Assembly (NCBI GenBank): GCA_900550525.1
Contig: URSN01000005.1
Span: forward strand, 1 to 38,720
Source of the DNA: an uncultured Eubacteriales bacterium
GTDB taxonomy: Bacteria > Bacillota > Clostridia > Christensenellales > CAG-138
DNA: 38,720 nucleotides
Direction of reading: 5' to 3'
Shown one piece after another: positions 6,572 to 14,210 of this stretch (position 1 is the first letter of the stretch; each line of letters opens with the position of its first letter). The translations under genes were made by a program, and so were the position numbers. The notes under the pieces are model-generated. The model was not told the DNA's origin and did not search any database. It saw nothing but the letters and a program-made list of their open reading frames with translations.

Positions 6572-7666
6572 ATGAAAAAAAGCAATCCCATTCTGATGAA
6601 GGCCACGATGGATAACCTGCTCAGGCGCTGCCTGATCACCGTATCCGCCGTCGTCATCGCCCTGGTGATCGGCATGGTGCTGATCCTTCTGATGGGCAAC
6701 GACCCCATCGTGGCGTTCGGCGCGCTGGTGGAGGGCGCGTTCGGCAGCCGCAATTCCTTTGCAGAAACGCTGCTCAAGGTCACGCCGCTGCTGTTCACCG
6801 GCAAGAGCTACGCGCTGGCCAACCGCTGCGGCCTGACCAACCTCGGCATGGAGGGGCAGATGTACATGGGCGCGCTCGGCGCGGCCGGCGTCGGCATCTA
6901 TGTGGACCTGCCCGCCATACTGCACATCCCGCTGTGCATCCTCGCCGGCTTCCTGCTTGGCGGCCTGTGGGGCCTGCTGGCCGGATGGCTGAAGGTCAGG
7001 TTCGGCGCGTCCGAGATCATCACGACCGTCATGCTCAACACGATCGCGATCTATTTTATCGAGTTTATGGTCACCGACCCGGCGCGCATGATGGAGCCGG
7101 GCGGCGTGAGCGGCCAGTCGAACCCGCTGCTGGAGAGCGCGGGGCTCGGCGTGCTGATCCCCAACACGCGCGCGCACTGGGGCATCGTCATCGGGCTGCT
7201 GTTCATCGTGCTGTTCTGGCTGTTCCTCTGGCGCAGCAAGAAGGGCTATGAGGTGCGCGTGGCCGGCCTGAACATGCAGGCGGCGGCCTACTCCGGCATC
7301 AATACCAGCGGCAACATCCTGCTGGTCATGCTGCTGGCCGGCGGCGTGGCCGGGCTTGCCGGCGCGTGCGAGGTCATGGGCGTGCAGGGCCGTCTCTATG
7401 CGGGCTTCTCGCCGGGCTACGGGTTTGACGGCATCGCCGTGGCGCTCATCGGCATGAACTCGCCCGGCGGCATCATCTTCGGCTCGCTGCTCTTTGGCGC
7501 GTTCAGCGCGGGCGGCAACCGCATGCAGATGAAGGCGCACGTGCCGTATTCCATCGTCAACGTCATCCAGGCGATCGTCATCTTCGCCGTGGTGGCCAGC
7601 CAGATGCTGCTGGAGATCTGGGACGAGCGCCAGATCAAAAAGCAGCCCAGGCAGCAGGAAGCGTGA
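6572..7666 (+). CDS. Nucleoside-type ABC transporter permease (BPD_transp_2), first subunit
   Basis: A 364-residue inner-membrane permease of the LivM/RbsC-like superfamily, closest in layout to the NupP/YufP branch. After a cytoplasmic start it has TM1 (about residues 20-43) and then NRCGLTNLGMEGQMYMGALG. The glycine-rich LTNLGMEGQ motif marks this family's central helix. At least eight hydrophobic segments follow. Near the C-terminus, the segment GIAVALIGMNSPGGIIFGSL forms the coupling and pore region. GAAAGGA precedes the ATG. The next permease starts 11 bases after the stop. It forms the translocation path together with the following gene. Confidence 0.92.
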   Translation: MKKSNPILMKATMDNLLRRCLITVSAVVIALVIGMVLILLMGNDPIVAFGALVEGAFGSRNSFAETLLKVTPLLFTGKSYALANRCGLTNLGMEGQMYMGALGAAGVGIYVDLPAILHIPLCILAGFLLGGLWGLLAGWLKVRFGASEIITTVMLNTIAIYFIEFMVTDPARMMEPGGVSGQSNPLLESAGLGVLIPNTRAHWGIVIGLLFIVLFWLFLWRSKKGYEVRVAGLNMQAAAYSGINTSGNILLVMLLAGGVAGLAGACEVMGVQGRLYAGFSPGYGFDGIAVALIGMNSPGGIIFGSLLFGAFSAGGNRMQMKAHVPYSIVNVIQAIVIFAVVASQMLLEIWDERQIKKQPRQQEA

Positions 7667-7677
7667 GGAGGTAGCCT

Positions 7678-8604
7678 ATGTCGTTTTTAGAATCCCTCGG
7701 CGGATATATCAACACCGACCTCAGCCTCGCCACGCCGATCCTGCTGGCGGGTCTCGGCCTGCTCATCATCAACCGCGCGGGCCTGCTCAACATCGGCGCG
7801 GAGGGCACCATGCTCATCGCCACGATCATGGCCGTGTACGGTTCGTACATCAGCGGCAGCGTGTGGGTGGGGCTGATCTTCGCCATGATCTCCGGCGCGC
7901 TGGTGGGGGCGCTGTTCGCGCTGCTCACGGTCACGCTGCGCGCCAACCAGACGGTCGTCGGCGCGGCGGTCAACGTGCTGGGCTCCGGCCTGTCGGCGAC
8001 GCTGTTCCGCATCATGTTCGGCGTCAGCGCGACCGTGCCGTCCATCGACGTGTTCGAGCCGGTCAGCATCCCCGGCCTGTCCGCGATACCGCTCATCGGC
8101 GAGGGCTTTTTCGACCACATGCCGATGGTGTACATCGCCTTTTTGATGGTGCCGGTGATGTCCTACTTCCTGTTCAAAACGCAGACGGGCCTCAACCTGC
8201 GCTCCGTGGGCGAGAACCCGAAGGTGGCGGACACGCTGGGCATCAACGTCTACCGCACGCAGTACATCGCGGCCATCGTCGGCAGCATGATCATCGCCAT
8301 GGGCGGCGCGTTCATGTCCACGGGCCTGACCAAGTTCTTCTCCGAGGAGATGGTCTCCGGCCGCGGCTACATCGCGCTGGCGGCGGTCGTGTTCGGCCGC
8401 TATAAGCCCACGGGCATCATGGGCGCGGCGATGGTGTTCATGGCGGGCATCGTGCTGGCCAACATCCTCATGGCGCAGGGCCTGGGCATCCCGTACCAGT
8501 TCCTGAACATGCTGCCGTATGTGCTGACGGTTATCGCTTTGGCCGCGTTTGCGCACAGCGCCGTGGCGCCCGCTTCGCTGGGCAAGCCCTACAAGCGCGG
8601 TTGA
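7678..8604 (+). CDS. Nucleoside-type ABC transporter permease, second subunit
   Basis: This 308-residue permease is the partner of the preceding subunit (NupQ/YufQ-like). It opens with a short amphipathic segment and LLAGLGLLIINRAGLLNIGAE, where the LLNIGAEG motif corresponds to LTNLGMEG in its neighbour. Around eight hydrophobic segments follow, with NLRSVGENPKVADTLGINVY (about residues 175-194) as the cytoplasmic loop that contacts the ATPase. It then runs through GRGYIALAAVVFGRYKP to a basic C-terminus. GAGGAGG lies 8 bases before the ATG. It is in the same operon as its neighbours on both sides. Confidence 0.92.
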   Translation: MSFLESLGGYINTDLSLATPILLAGLGLLIINRAGLLNIGAEGTMLIATIMAVYGSYISGSVWVGLIFAMISGALVGALFALLTVTLRANQTVVGAAVNVLGSGLSATLFRIMFGVSATVPSIDVFEPVSIPGLSAIPLIGEGFFDHMPMVYIAFLMVPVMSYFLFKTQTGLNLRSVGENPKVADTLGINVYRTQYIAAIVGSMIIAMGGAFMSTGLTKFFSEEMVSGRGYIALAAVVFGRYKPTGIMGAAMVFMAGIVLANILMAQGLGIPYQFLNMLPYVLTVIALAAFAHSAVAPASLGKPYKRG

Positions 8605-8620
8605 GAAAGGGGGCGGTCTG

Positions 8621-10162
8621 ATGGCAACCATTCTGGAAATGCAGCACATCTACAAGCAGTTCCCCGGCGTGCTGGCCAATGCGGACGTCTGTCTCACGGT
8701 CGAGCAGGGGGAGGTGCACACGCTCCTTGGCGAGAACGGCGCGGGTAAGAGCACGCTGATGAACGTGCTGTGCGGCCTGTACAAGCCGACCTCCGGCGAG
8801 ATCCTCATCGAGGGCAAGCCCGTGCGCTTCAACTCCGCCAAGGACGCCATGGCCATCGGCAGCGGCATGGTGCACCAGCACTTCATGCTGATCCCGACGC
8901 TCAGCGTCGTGGAGAACTGCCTCATCGGCGCGCACGACGCCGGCGGCATGCGGCTCGACCTCAAGACCGCCGCCGGGAAGATCGAGGCGCTCGCACGCGA
9001 GTACAACATGGAGCTCGACCCGCGCAAAAAGGTGGGCGAGCTGGCCGTGGGCGAACGGCAGCGCGTGGAGATCATCAAGGCGCTGTTCCGCGGCGCGCGC
9101 ATCCTGATCCTGGACGAGCCGACGGCCGTGCTGACCCCGCAGGAGACGGGCGAGCTGTTCAACATGATCCGCAGCCTGACCGCCAAGGGCTTCACGGTGC
9201 TGTTCATCAGCCACAAGCTCAACGAGGTCAAGGAGATCTCCAACCGCGTGACCGTGCTGCGCCTCGGGCGCACCTGCGGCACCTACAACATCGACGACTG
9301 CTCCGTCAGCGACCTGGCCCGCCTGATGGTGGGCCGCGAGGTCAGCTTCGACATCGAGCGCAAGCAGCAGGAGCCGGGCGCGCCCGTGCTCACGATCCGG
9401 GATCTCACGCTCGAGCACAAGGGCGCCTCCGTCAAGACGCTCGACCATGTGGACCTGACCGTGCACGGCGGCGAGATCCTGGGCATCGCCGGCGTGGACG
9501 GCAACGGCCAGTCCGAGCTGGTGGAGTGCCTGACCGGACTGCGCCATGCCACCGGCGGCGAGGCGCTCTACAAGGAGCACGACCTGCTCAAGTGCAGCAC
9601 CCGCCAGATCATGAGCCACGGCGTGTCGCACATCCCGCAGGACCGCCAGCGCACGGGGCTGATCATGCCCATGCCGCTGCGCGAGAACTTCATCCTGCAG
9701 GATTACTATACCAGCGCGTTCGGCAAGGGCGCGTTCGTCGACTGGAAGCGCGTGGACGAGTACAGCGACAAGCTCATCCACGACTTCGGCGTCAAGACGC
9801 CCGGCCGGATGGAGCTGGCGCAGAACCTCTCCGGCGGCAACCAGCAGAAGGTCATCGTCGCGCGCGAGATCAGCCGCCGTCCGGAGCTGCTCATCGCCAT
9901 GCATCCCACGCGCGGCCTGGACGTGGGCGCGATCGAGTACATCCACAAGAGCATCATGGACCAGCGCGACGCCGGCATCGGCGTGCTGCTCGTCTCGACC
10001 GAGCTGGACGAGGTGCTCAAGCTCTCCGACCGCGTCGCCGTCATGTACGAGGGGCGGATCATGGGCATCGTCAAGCCGTCCGAGACGACCGTTGAGGAGA
10101 TGGGCCTGATGATGGGCGGCATGCCGCTCGAGAGGATCCGCGCCGGCGCGGCGAGCGCCTGA
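8621..10162 (+). CDS. Nucleoside-type ABC transporter ATP-binding protein with two tandem ABC domains
   Basis: A 513-residue ATPase with two fused nucleotide-binding domains, as in sugar and nucleoside importers (RbsA or NupO/YufO type). The first domain has Walker A GENGAGKST (residues 37-45), the signature ELAVGERQ and Walker B ILILDEP. The second has the degenerate Walker A GVDGNGQSEL, without lysine, a good signature LSGGNQQK and a modified Walker B LLIAMHPTRGLD. These departures are normal for this family, so one site is presumably catalytic and one mainly structural. The start at 8621 is chosen because AAAGGGGG lies upstream and an earlier in-frame ATG lies inside the permease gene. The operon ends with a hairpin after this gene. 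Confidence 0.93.
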   Translation: MATILEMQHIYKQFPGVLANADVCLTVEQGEVHTLLGENGAGKSTLMNVLCGLYKPTSGEILIEGKPVRFNSAKDAMAIGSGMVHQHFMLIPTLSVVENCLIGAHDAGGMRLDLKTAAGKIEALAREYNMELDPRKKVGELAVGERQRVEIIKALFRGARILILDEPTAVLTPQETGELFNMIRSLTAKGFTVLFISHKLNEVKEISNRVTVLRLGRTCGTYNIDDCSVSDLARLMVGREVSFDIERKQQEPGAPVLTIRDLTLEHKGASVKTLDHVDLTVHGGEILGIAGVDGNGQSELVECLTGLRHATGGEALYKEHDLLKCSTRQIMSHGVSHIPQDRQRTGLIMPMPLRENFILQDYYTSAFGKGAFVDWKRVDEYSDKLIHDFGVKTPGRMELAQNLSGGNQQKVIVAREISRRPELLIAMHPTRGLDVGAIEYIHKSIMDQRDAGIGVLLVSTELDEVLKLSDRVAVMYEGRIMGIVKPSETTVEEMGLMMGGMPLERIRAGAASA

Positions 10163-10177
10163 GCGGACAGGGAACCG

Positions 10178-10207
10178 GCCGGCCGGGAGCGTCTCCCGGC
10201 CGGCTTT
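10178..10207 (+). terminator. Terminator of the transporter operon
   Basis: A perfect 12-bp stem pairs GCCGGCCGGGAG (10178-10189) with CTCCCGGCCGGC (10193-10204), with the 3-base loop CGT. It is followed by TTTGT. The T-tract is short but the stem is very stable. It separates the transporter operon from the regulated promoter of the amidohydrolase. Confidence 0.65.
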
Positions 10208-10235
10208 GTACGTGGCGCGCCGGCCGCCGCCGTTA

Positions 10236-10271
10236 TTCCGCATTATGGAACGGGTTTTGCGCATTGCGGAA
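10236..10271 (+). promoter_or_regulatory. Tandem IclR-type operator dyads upstream of the amidohydrolase
   Basis: TTCCG-CATTA-TGGAA (10236-10250) and the less perfect TTGCG-CATTG-CGGAA (10257-10271) have centres at 10243 and 10264, again exactly 21 bp apart. The downstream dyad ends 9 bases before a -35 element. The arrangement is the same as at 5011-5046, which makes a shared regulator likely. Confidence 0.7.
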
Positions 10272-10280
10272 ACCGGACGC

Positions 10281-10309
10281 TTGCCGGGCGGACCGTTCCA
10301 CGCTATCCT
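10281..10309 (+). promoter_or_regulatory. Promoter of the amidohydrolase gene
   Basis: TTGCCG (10281-10286), a 17-base spacer and TATCCT (10304-10309) form a reasonable promoter. Transcription would start near 10316, placing the two upstream dyads at about -52 and -73. This is a usual position for an activator and less usual for a simple repressor. Confidence 0.65.
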
Positions 10310-10375
10310 AAAGACAGACAGTTTGGCAGCGCACCGCTGCGACAGATCGACAAAAAACATTCTGGAGGGAACGAC

Positions 10376-11617
10376 ATGCTGCTCATTCAAAACGCGCGCA
10401 TCCTCGGCCACAACGGCGTGGAGGACATCCTCATCAGCGACGAGGGCAAGTACCTCAAGATCGCGCCGAAGATCGACGCTTCCGAATATCCGGGCGCGAA
10501 GGTCATCGACGCAAAGGAGATGATGGCCGCCCCGACCTTTGTCAACACGCACATGCATTTTGACAAGGCGTACACCTCGCTGCGCGGCCGCGAGGACAGC
10601 ACGGAGACGCTGGAGGATTCCATCCGCATCATGCACGACCGCATCCGCAACTACACCGTTGAGGACGTGCGCGCGCGCGCGACCCGCGCCATCCGCGAAT
10701 GCGTCATGTACGGCACGACGAAGCTGCGCACGAACGTGGACATCAGCAACCTCGATTCCAAGCTCGTCGCCCTGCAGGGCGTGCTCGAGGCCAAGGAGGC
10801 CACCAAGGACATCTGCGACCTGCAGGTGATCGCGTTCCCGCAGGAGGGCATCTTCTGCAACAAGGGCACCGAGAAGCTCATGTACGAGGCCATGGATATG
10901 GGCTGCGACATCGCCGGCGGCATGCCCGCGGCCGAGTGGCTCGACGAGCTGAAGCTGCGCCATGTGGATTTCGTCTTTGACATGGCGGAAAAGTATGGCG
11001 TGATGATCGACATGCACATCGACCAGTCCAAGGACATGTTCGACCGCTCGCTCGAGTATACCGCGTGGAAGACGCTCGAGAAGGGCTGGAGCGGCCGCGT
11101 GACGGGCGGGCACTGCACCTCCATCACCTACCAGAACCAGTCCCACGCGATCAAGGTCATGAAGCTCATCAAGGAAGCGGGCATGAACATCTGCACCAAC
11201 ACGCAGGTGCTGGCCATCATGGGCATCGACGCGGAGCCCCGCACGCGCGGCGTCACGCGCATCCGCGAGATGGGCGACATGGGCATCAACATCGCCACCG
11301 CGCAGGACACCATCTGCGACGGCTTCCACCTCTATGGCACGGGCGACCCGCTCGATTACGGCCTGATCGGCGCGTACACGGGCCAGTACAACACGCCCGA
11401 CACCGCGCGGCTGATGTTCGACATGCTCACCACCCGCTCCATGAAGATCTTCGATCCGGACGCGAGCTACGGCATCGAGGTCGGCAACGACGCGGATCTG
11501 AACATCATCGACGCGGACAACGTGCAGGAGGCGCTGCGCACGCGCGCGTCCCGCCCGTACGTCATCCGTCACGGCAAGGTCATCGCCTCCTTCGAGCGCA
11601 AGGCCACGCTGTACTGA
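10376..11617 (+). CDS. Cytosine-deaminase-like amidohydrolase
   Basis: A 413-residue metal-dependent hydrolase of the amidohydrolase superfamily, CodA/AtzC branch. It has a beta-sandwich N-terminus, a TIM-barrel core and a C-terminal sandwich strand (GNDADLNIIDADN). Likely metal ligands are His59 and His61 in HMHFDK, His214 in DMHIDQ and Asp311 in TAQDT. Gln156 (FPQEG) and His246 (GGHCTS) also match CodA positions. However, the catalytic Glu217 of CodA is Gln217 here, and CodA Asp314 aligns with Thr312. Lys64 directly after the HxHxD motif recalls AtzC-like enzymes. It therefore probably cleaves an N-heterocycle or amide other than cytosine. GGAGGG precedes the start. The gene is single, between a regulated promoter and a strong terminator, and lies between a nucleoside-type importer and an IclR gene. 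Confidence 0.88.
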   Translation: MLLIQNARILGHNGVEDILISDEGKYLKIAPKIDASEYPGAKVIDAKEMMAAPTFVNTHMHFDKAYTSLRGREDSTETLEDSIRIMHDRIRNYTVEDVRARATRAIRECVMYGTTKLRTNVDISNLDSKLVALQGVLEAKEATKDICDLQVIAFPQEGIFCNKGTEKLMYEAMDMGCDIAGGMPAAEWLDELKLRHVDFVFDMAEKYGVMIDMHIDQSKDMFDRSLEYTAWKTLEKGWSGRVTGGHCTSITYQNQSHAIKVMKLIKEAGMNICTNTQVLAIMGIDAEPRTRGVTRIREMGDMGINIATAQDTICDGFHLYGTGDPLDYGLIGAYTGQYNTPDTARLMFDMLTTRSMKIFDPDASYGIEVGNDADLNIIDADNVQEALRTRASRPYVIRHGKVIASFERKATLY

Positions 11618-11656
11618 GCCATCCTCCGGCCGCATCCCCCCTGCGGCCCTGTCGCG

Positions 11657-11693
11657 CCGCCCGCCAGGCTCCCCTCCTGGCGGGCGGTTTTTT
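11657..11693 (+). terminator. Rho-independent terminator after the amidohydrolase
   Basis: A perfect 12-bp stem pairs CCGCCCGCCAGG (11657-11668) with CCTGGCGGGCGG (11676-11687), with a 7-base loop. It is followed at once by six T residues (11688-11693). This is one of the clearest terminators in the window and separates the amidohydrolase from iclR. Confidence 0.92.
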
Positions 11694-11703
11694 CTGCTGC
11701 GCG

Positions 11704-11738
11704 GTTCGCTTGTCGAACGCGGCGGAACGTGGTAAAGT
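11704..11738 (+). promoter_or_regulatory. Promoter and probable auto-operator of the iclR gene
   Basis: TTGTCG (11710-11715), a 17-base spacer and TAAAGT (11733-11738), with an extended TGG before it, form the promoter. The perfect 15-bp dyad GTTCG-CTTGT-CGAAC (11704-11718) covers the -35 box. It has the same 5+5+5 geometry as the dyads at the two target promoters but a slightly different half-site. Binding here would block RNA polymerase, consistent with autorepression. Confidence 0.65.
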
Positions 11739-11781
11739 AGAACGGTAGCAGGCCGTAAGGTCAACGGGAGGAGGGAACGGC

Positions 11782-12630
11782 ATGGCCGCCAATCAGGTGC
11801 AGTCGCTCAAGCGCGCCATCGCGCTGCTCAAGGCGATCGACGACGCAAGACGCCCGCTCACGCTCCATGAGCTTGCGGAGCGGACGGAGCTGGCCAAGAG
11901 CACGGTCCACCGCCTCCTTGCGACGCTGCGCGAGGAGGACCTGGTCGAACAGCTCCCCGACGGCCGCTATTCGCTCGGCCTGCACCTGTTCGAGATGGGC
12001 TGCTCGGCCGGCTATATGCGCGACATCGTGTTCATCGCCCGGCCGTACATGCAGGCGGTCTGGAAGCAGACGAACGAGTCGGTCAGCCTGGCGCTGCTCT
12101 CGCACGGGGAGGCGATCGTGCTCTCGCTCATCGAATCCACCAACGCCTTCCGCGTGGTGGCGCGCACCGGCTCCCGCCTGCCGGCGCACTGCACCGTGCA
12201 GGGCAAGATCATGCTCGCGCACATGACGCGCGCCGAGGTCAAGCGCATCCTGCGCGAGCACGGCATGCAGGCGTATACGACCAACACCTATCGCAGCTAT
12301 GAGGAGCTGGAGCCGGAGCTGCGCCGCATCCGCGAGCAGGGGTACGCCGTGGACAACAGCGAGTACCACGCGGGCCTGTGCTCCGTCGCCGCGCCCATCT
12401 ATGAGGAGAACGGGACGTGCGCCTATTCGTTTTCCATCGTCAGCATGCTGCACCACACCGACTCGCCGGAGTTTTTGCGCGCGCGCAACCTGGCGCTCAT
12501 CGCCGCGCGGGACATCTCCTTTTCCCTCGGCTACCGCGGGGACGCCTATGCCAACGTGATCGAGGTGCCCACCACCATGGGCGTGCTCGCGCCGGTCGGG
12601 CCGGAGGGGAAGCCGCCCGGCGGGCGCTGA
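11782..12630 (+). CDS. IclR family transcriptional regulator
   Basis: This 282-residue regulator has an N-terminal winged helix-turn-helix: VQSLKRAIALLKAID, then LTLHELAERTELAKSTVHRL and LLATLREEDLVEQ, ending near residue 65. The IclR effector-binding domain follows (about residues 75-250), with the conserved TGSRLPAHCTVQGKIMLAHM and GYAVDNSEYHAGLCSVAAPI segments. The latter holds the Cys and Glu residues that line the small-molecule pocket in the family. The last 30 residues are a Pro/Gly-rich tail. GGGAGGAGGG precedes the start. Its location beside two operons that share matching dyads makes it the likely regulator of the transporter and amidohydrolase. The ligand is probably the imported compound or its product (inference). 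Confidence 0.93.
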   Translation: MAANQVQSLKRAIALLKAIDDARRPLTLHELAERTELAKSTVHRLLATLREEDLVEQLPDGRYSLGLHLFEMGCSAGYMRDIVFIARPYMQAVWKQTNESVSLALLSHGEAIVLSLIESTNAFRVVARTGSRLPAHCTVQGKIMLAHMTRAEVKRILREHGMQAYTTNTYRSYEELEPELRRIREQGYAVDNSEYHAGLCSVAAPIYEENGTCAYSFSIVSMLHHTDSPEFLRARNLALIAARDISFSLGYRGDAYANVIEVPTTMGVLAPVGPEGKPPGGR

Positions 12631-12680
12631 CGCGCCCCCCGCCCGGCTGCGGCCCATGCGCGGCGCGGCCGGGCGCGGCA

Positions 12681-12711
12681 GGGGCCGCCTGCTGTGGCGC
12701 CCCCGCTTTTT
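12681..12711 (+). terminator. Probable terminator after iclR
   Basis: GGGGC(C)GCC (12681-12689) pairs with GGCGCCCC (12696-12703) with one bulged base and a 6-base loop. TTTTT follows at 12707-12711 after CGC. The bulge and the short gap lower confidence, but the position between iclR and the next promoter fits. Confidence 0.55.
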
Positions 12712-12780
12712 ATGCGGACGGGCCGTCCGCCGCCCGGCGCGTGAAGCGGAAGCGGCCGCCATCTTTATAAAACCTTAATG

Positions 12781-12827
12781 CCCGCGACCGGACGCTTATC
12801 CCGTTTTTATCGCGGGCAGGATATAAT
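12781..12827 (+). promoter_or_regulatory. Promoter region of the potassium-uptake operon with inverted repeat
   Basis: A perfect -10 box TATAAT lies at 12822-12827, giving a start near 12834. No good -35 is present at the right distance. Instead CCCGCGA (12781-12787) and TCGCGGG (12810-12816) form a 7-bp inverted repeat with a 22-base interval spanning the -35 area. That is what an activator or repressor site could look like. The neighbouring KdpDE pair is one candidate regulator. Confidence 0.5.
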
Positions 12828-12866
12828 TTGAACAATATCAAGCGTGGAAAGGGGCGCAGGCGTCGC

Positions 12867-14198
12867 ATGGATATACCGAAGCGGAGGGGGCTCAGCTCCT
12901 TTCAGATCATCGTGCTCGGGTTCGCGGGCGTGATCCTGCTGGGCGCGCTCCTGCTCTCGCTCCCCGTCTCGTCCGCCGCGGGGACCTTCACGCCGTTTAT
13001 CGACGCGCTGTTTACCGCCACCACCTCCGTGTGCGTGACGGGGCTTGTGGTCTACGATACGGCGACGTACTGGTCGGGCTTTGGCCACACGGTCATCCTG
13101 CTGCTGATCCAGATTGGCGGCATGGGCGTGATCACCGTCGCAGCGGCGTTTGCCATGTTCTCGGGCCGGCGGATCGGCCTGTTCCAGCGCCGCTCCTTGC
13201 AGGAGGACGTCGCTGCGCGGATTAGCTGCGGCTTCGGCCGCCTGACGTGGGGCATCTTCTGCACGACGCGCATCAGCGTGCTGCGCGGCGCGGCGGTCAT
13301 GGCGCCGGTGTTCTGCCGCGATTTCGGGCTGTGGCGCGGGCTGTGGATGGCGCTGTTCCATTCCGTATCCGCCTTTTGCAACGCGGGCATCGACCTGATG
13401 GGCGTGCGCGAGCCGTTCTCCTCGCTCACCTCGTATGCGGCCGATCCGGTCAGCATCGTCGCGATCATGCTGCTGATCGTCGTGGGCGGCATCGGCTTTC
13501 TCACCTGGGACGATATCCGCACCAACCGCCTGCATGTGCGGCGCTACCGGATGCAGAGCAAGGTCATCCTGGCGACCACCGCTCTGCTGATCCTGCTGCC
13601 GGCCGCGTATTTCTTCTTCCTGGAGTTTTCGGACCTTCCGGCCGGCGAGCGCGTGCTGGCGTCCTTTTTCCAGTCGGTCACGCCGCGCACGGCGGGCTTC
13701 AACACGGTGGACCTCGCCGCCATGAGCGAGCCGGGGCAGGCGCTCACCATCGTGCTGATGCTCATCGGCGGCTCGCCCGGCTCAACCGCCGGCGGCATGA
13801 AGACCACGACCGTGGCGGTGCTGCTGGCCTGCGCGGTGGCGGTGTTCCGCCGGCGGCCGAACCCGCAGTTCGCCGGGCGCAGCGTCGCGCTGGATGTGGT
13901 GGCCAACGCCGCCACCATCCTGCTGATGTATGTATGCCTGTGCATCGGCGGCGCCATGGTCATCAGCGTGGCGGAGGGGCTGCCCATGCTCGCGTGCATG
14001 TACGAGTCCGCCTCGGCCGTCGGCACGGTCGGCCTGACGCTCGGCATCACGCCGTCGCTCGGCACGCTGTCCAAATCCGTGCTGATCGCGCTGATGTTCT
14101 TCGGCCGCGTCGGCGGGCTGACGCTCATCTATGCGGCGCTGTCCGGCCGCAGCGTGCAGCCCGGCAAGCTGCCGTTTGAAAGGATTACGGTAGGATAA
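12867..14198 (+). CDS. trkH: TrkH/KtrB-type potassium uptake channel subunit
   Basis: This 443-residue membrane protein is the ion-conducting subunit of a Trk/Ktr K+ uptake system. It has the four-fold M1-P-M2 plan of the family. The selectivity-filter glycines of the four pore loops can be seen in SVCVTGLV, AFCNAGID, PRTAGFNT and VGTVGLTLG. The gate region GGSPGSTAGGMKTTT in the third repeat is also present. Length and the N-terminus (FQIIVLGFAGVILLGALLLS) fit Firmicute KtrB-like proteins. The start at 12867 is preferred over a TTG at 12828, because that codon directly abuts the -10 box and would lie upstream of the transcription start. It is followed 12 bases later by its regulatory subunit. 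Confidence 0.93.
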   Translation: MDIPKRRGLSSFQIIVLGFAGVILLGALLLSLPVSSAAGTFTPFIDALFTATTSVCVTGLVVYDTATYWSGFGHTVILLLIQIGGMGVITVAAAFAMFSGRRIGLFQRRSLQEDVAARISCGFGRLTWGIFCTTRISVLRGAAVMAPVFCRDFGLWRGLWMALFHSVSAFCNAGIDLMGVREPFSSLTSYAADPVSIVAIMLLIVVGGIGFLTWDDIRTNRLHVRRYRMQSKVILATTALLILLPAAYFFFLEFSDLPAGERVLASFFQSVTPRTAGFNTVDLAAMSEPGQALTIVLMLIGGSPGSTAGGMKTTTVAVLLACAVAVFRRRPNPQFAGRSVALDVVANAATILLMYVCLCIGGAMVISVAEGLPMLACMYESASAVGTVGLTLGITPSLGTLSKSVLIALMFFGRVGGLTLIYAALSGRSVQPGKLPFERITVG

Positions 14199-14210
14199 GG
14201 AGGACGATTT

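Noticed and set aside
5207..7540. A minus-strand frame of about 777 codons opposite the binding protein and permease
   Set aside because: Same cause: complement of GC-rich codons. No motifs, no ribosome-binding site, and it spans a terminator and two real genes.
8531..11764. A minus-strand reading frame of more than 1000 codons opposite the transporter ATPase and amidohydrolase
   Set aside because: It is antisense to two well-supported genes, has a His/Asp/Arg/Ala/Val-rich low-complexity translation, and results from strong third-position GC. No family is recognisable.
12828..12866. TTG start that would extend the TrkH protein by 13 residues
   Set aside because: The codon touches the perfect TATAAT box and would lie upstream of the transcription start. 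The extension is Arg/Lys/Gly-rich and not typical of the family.
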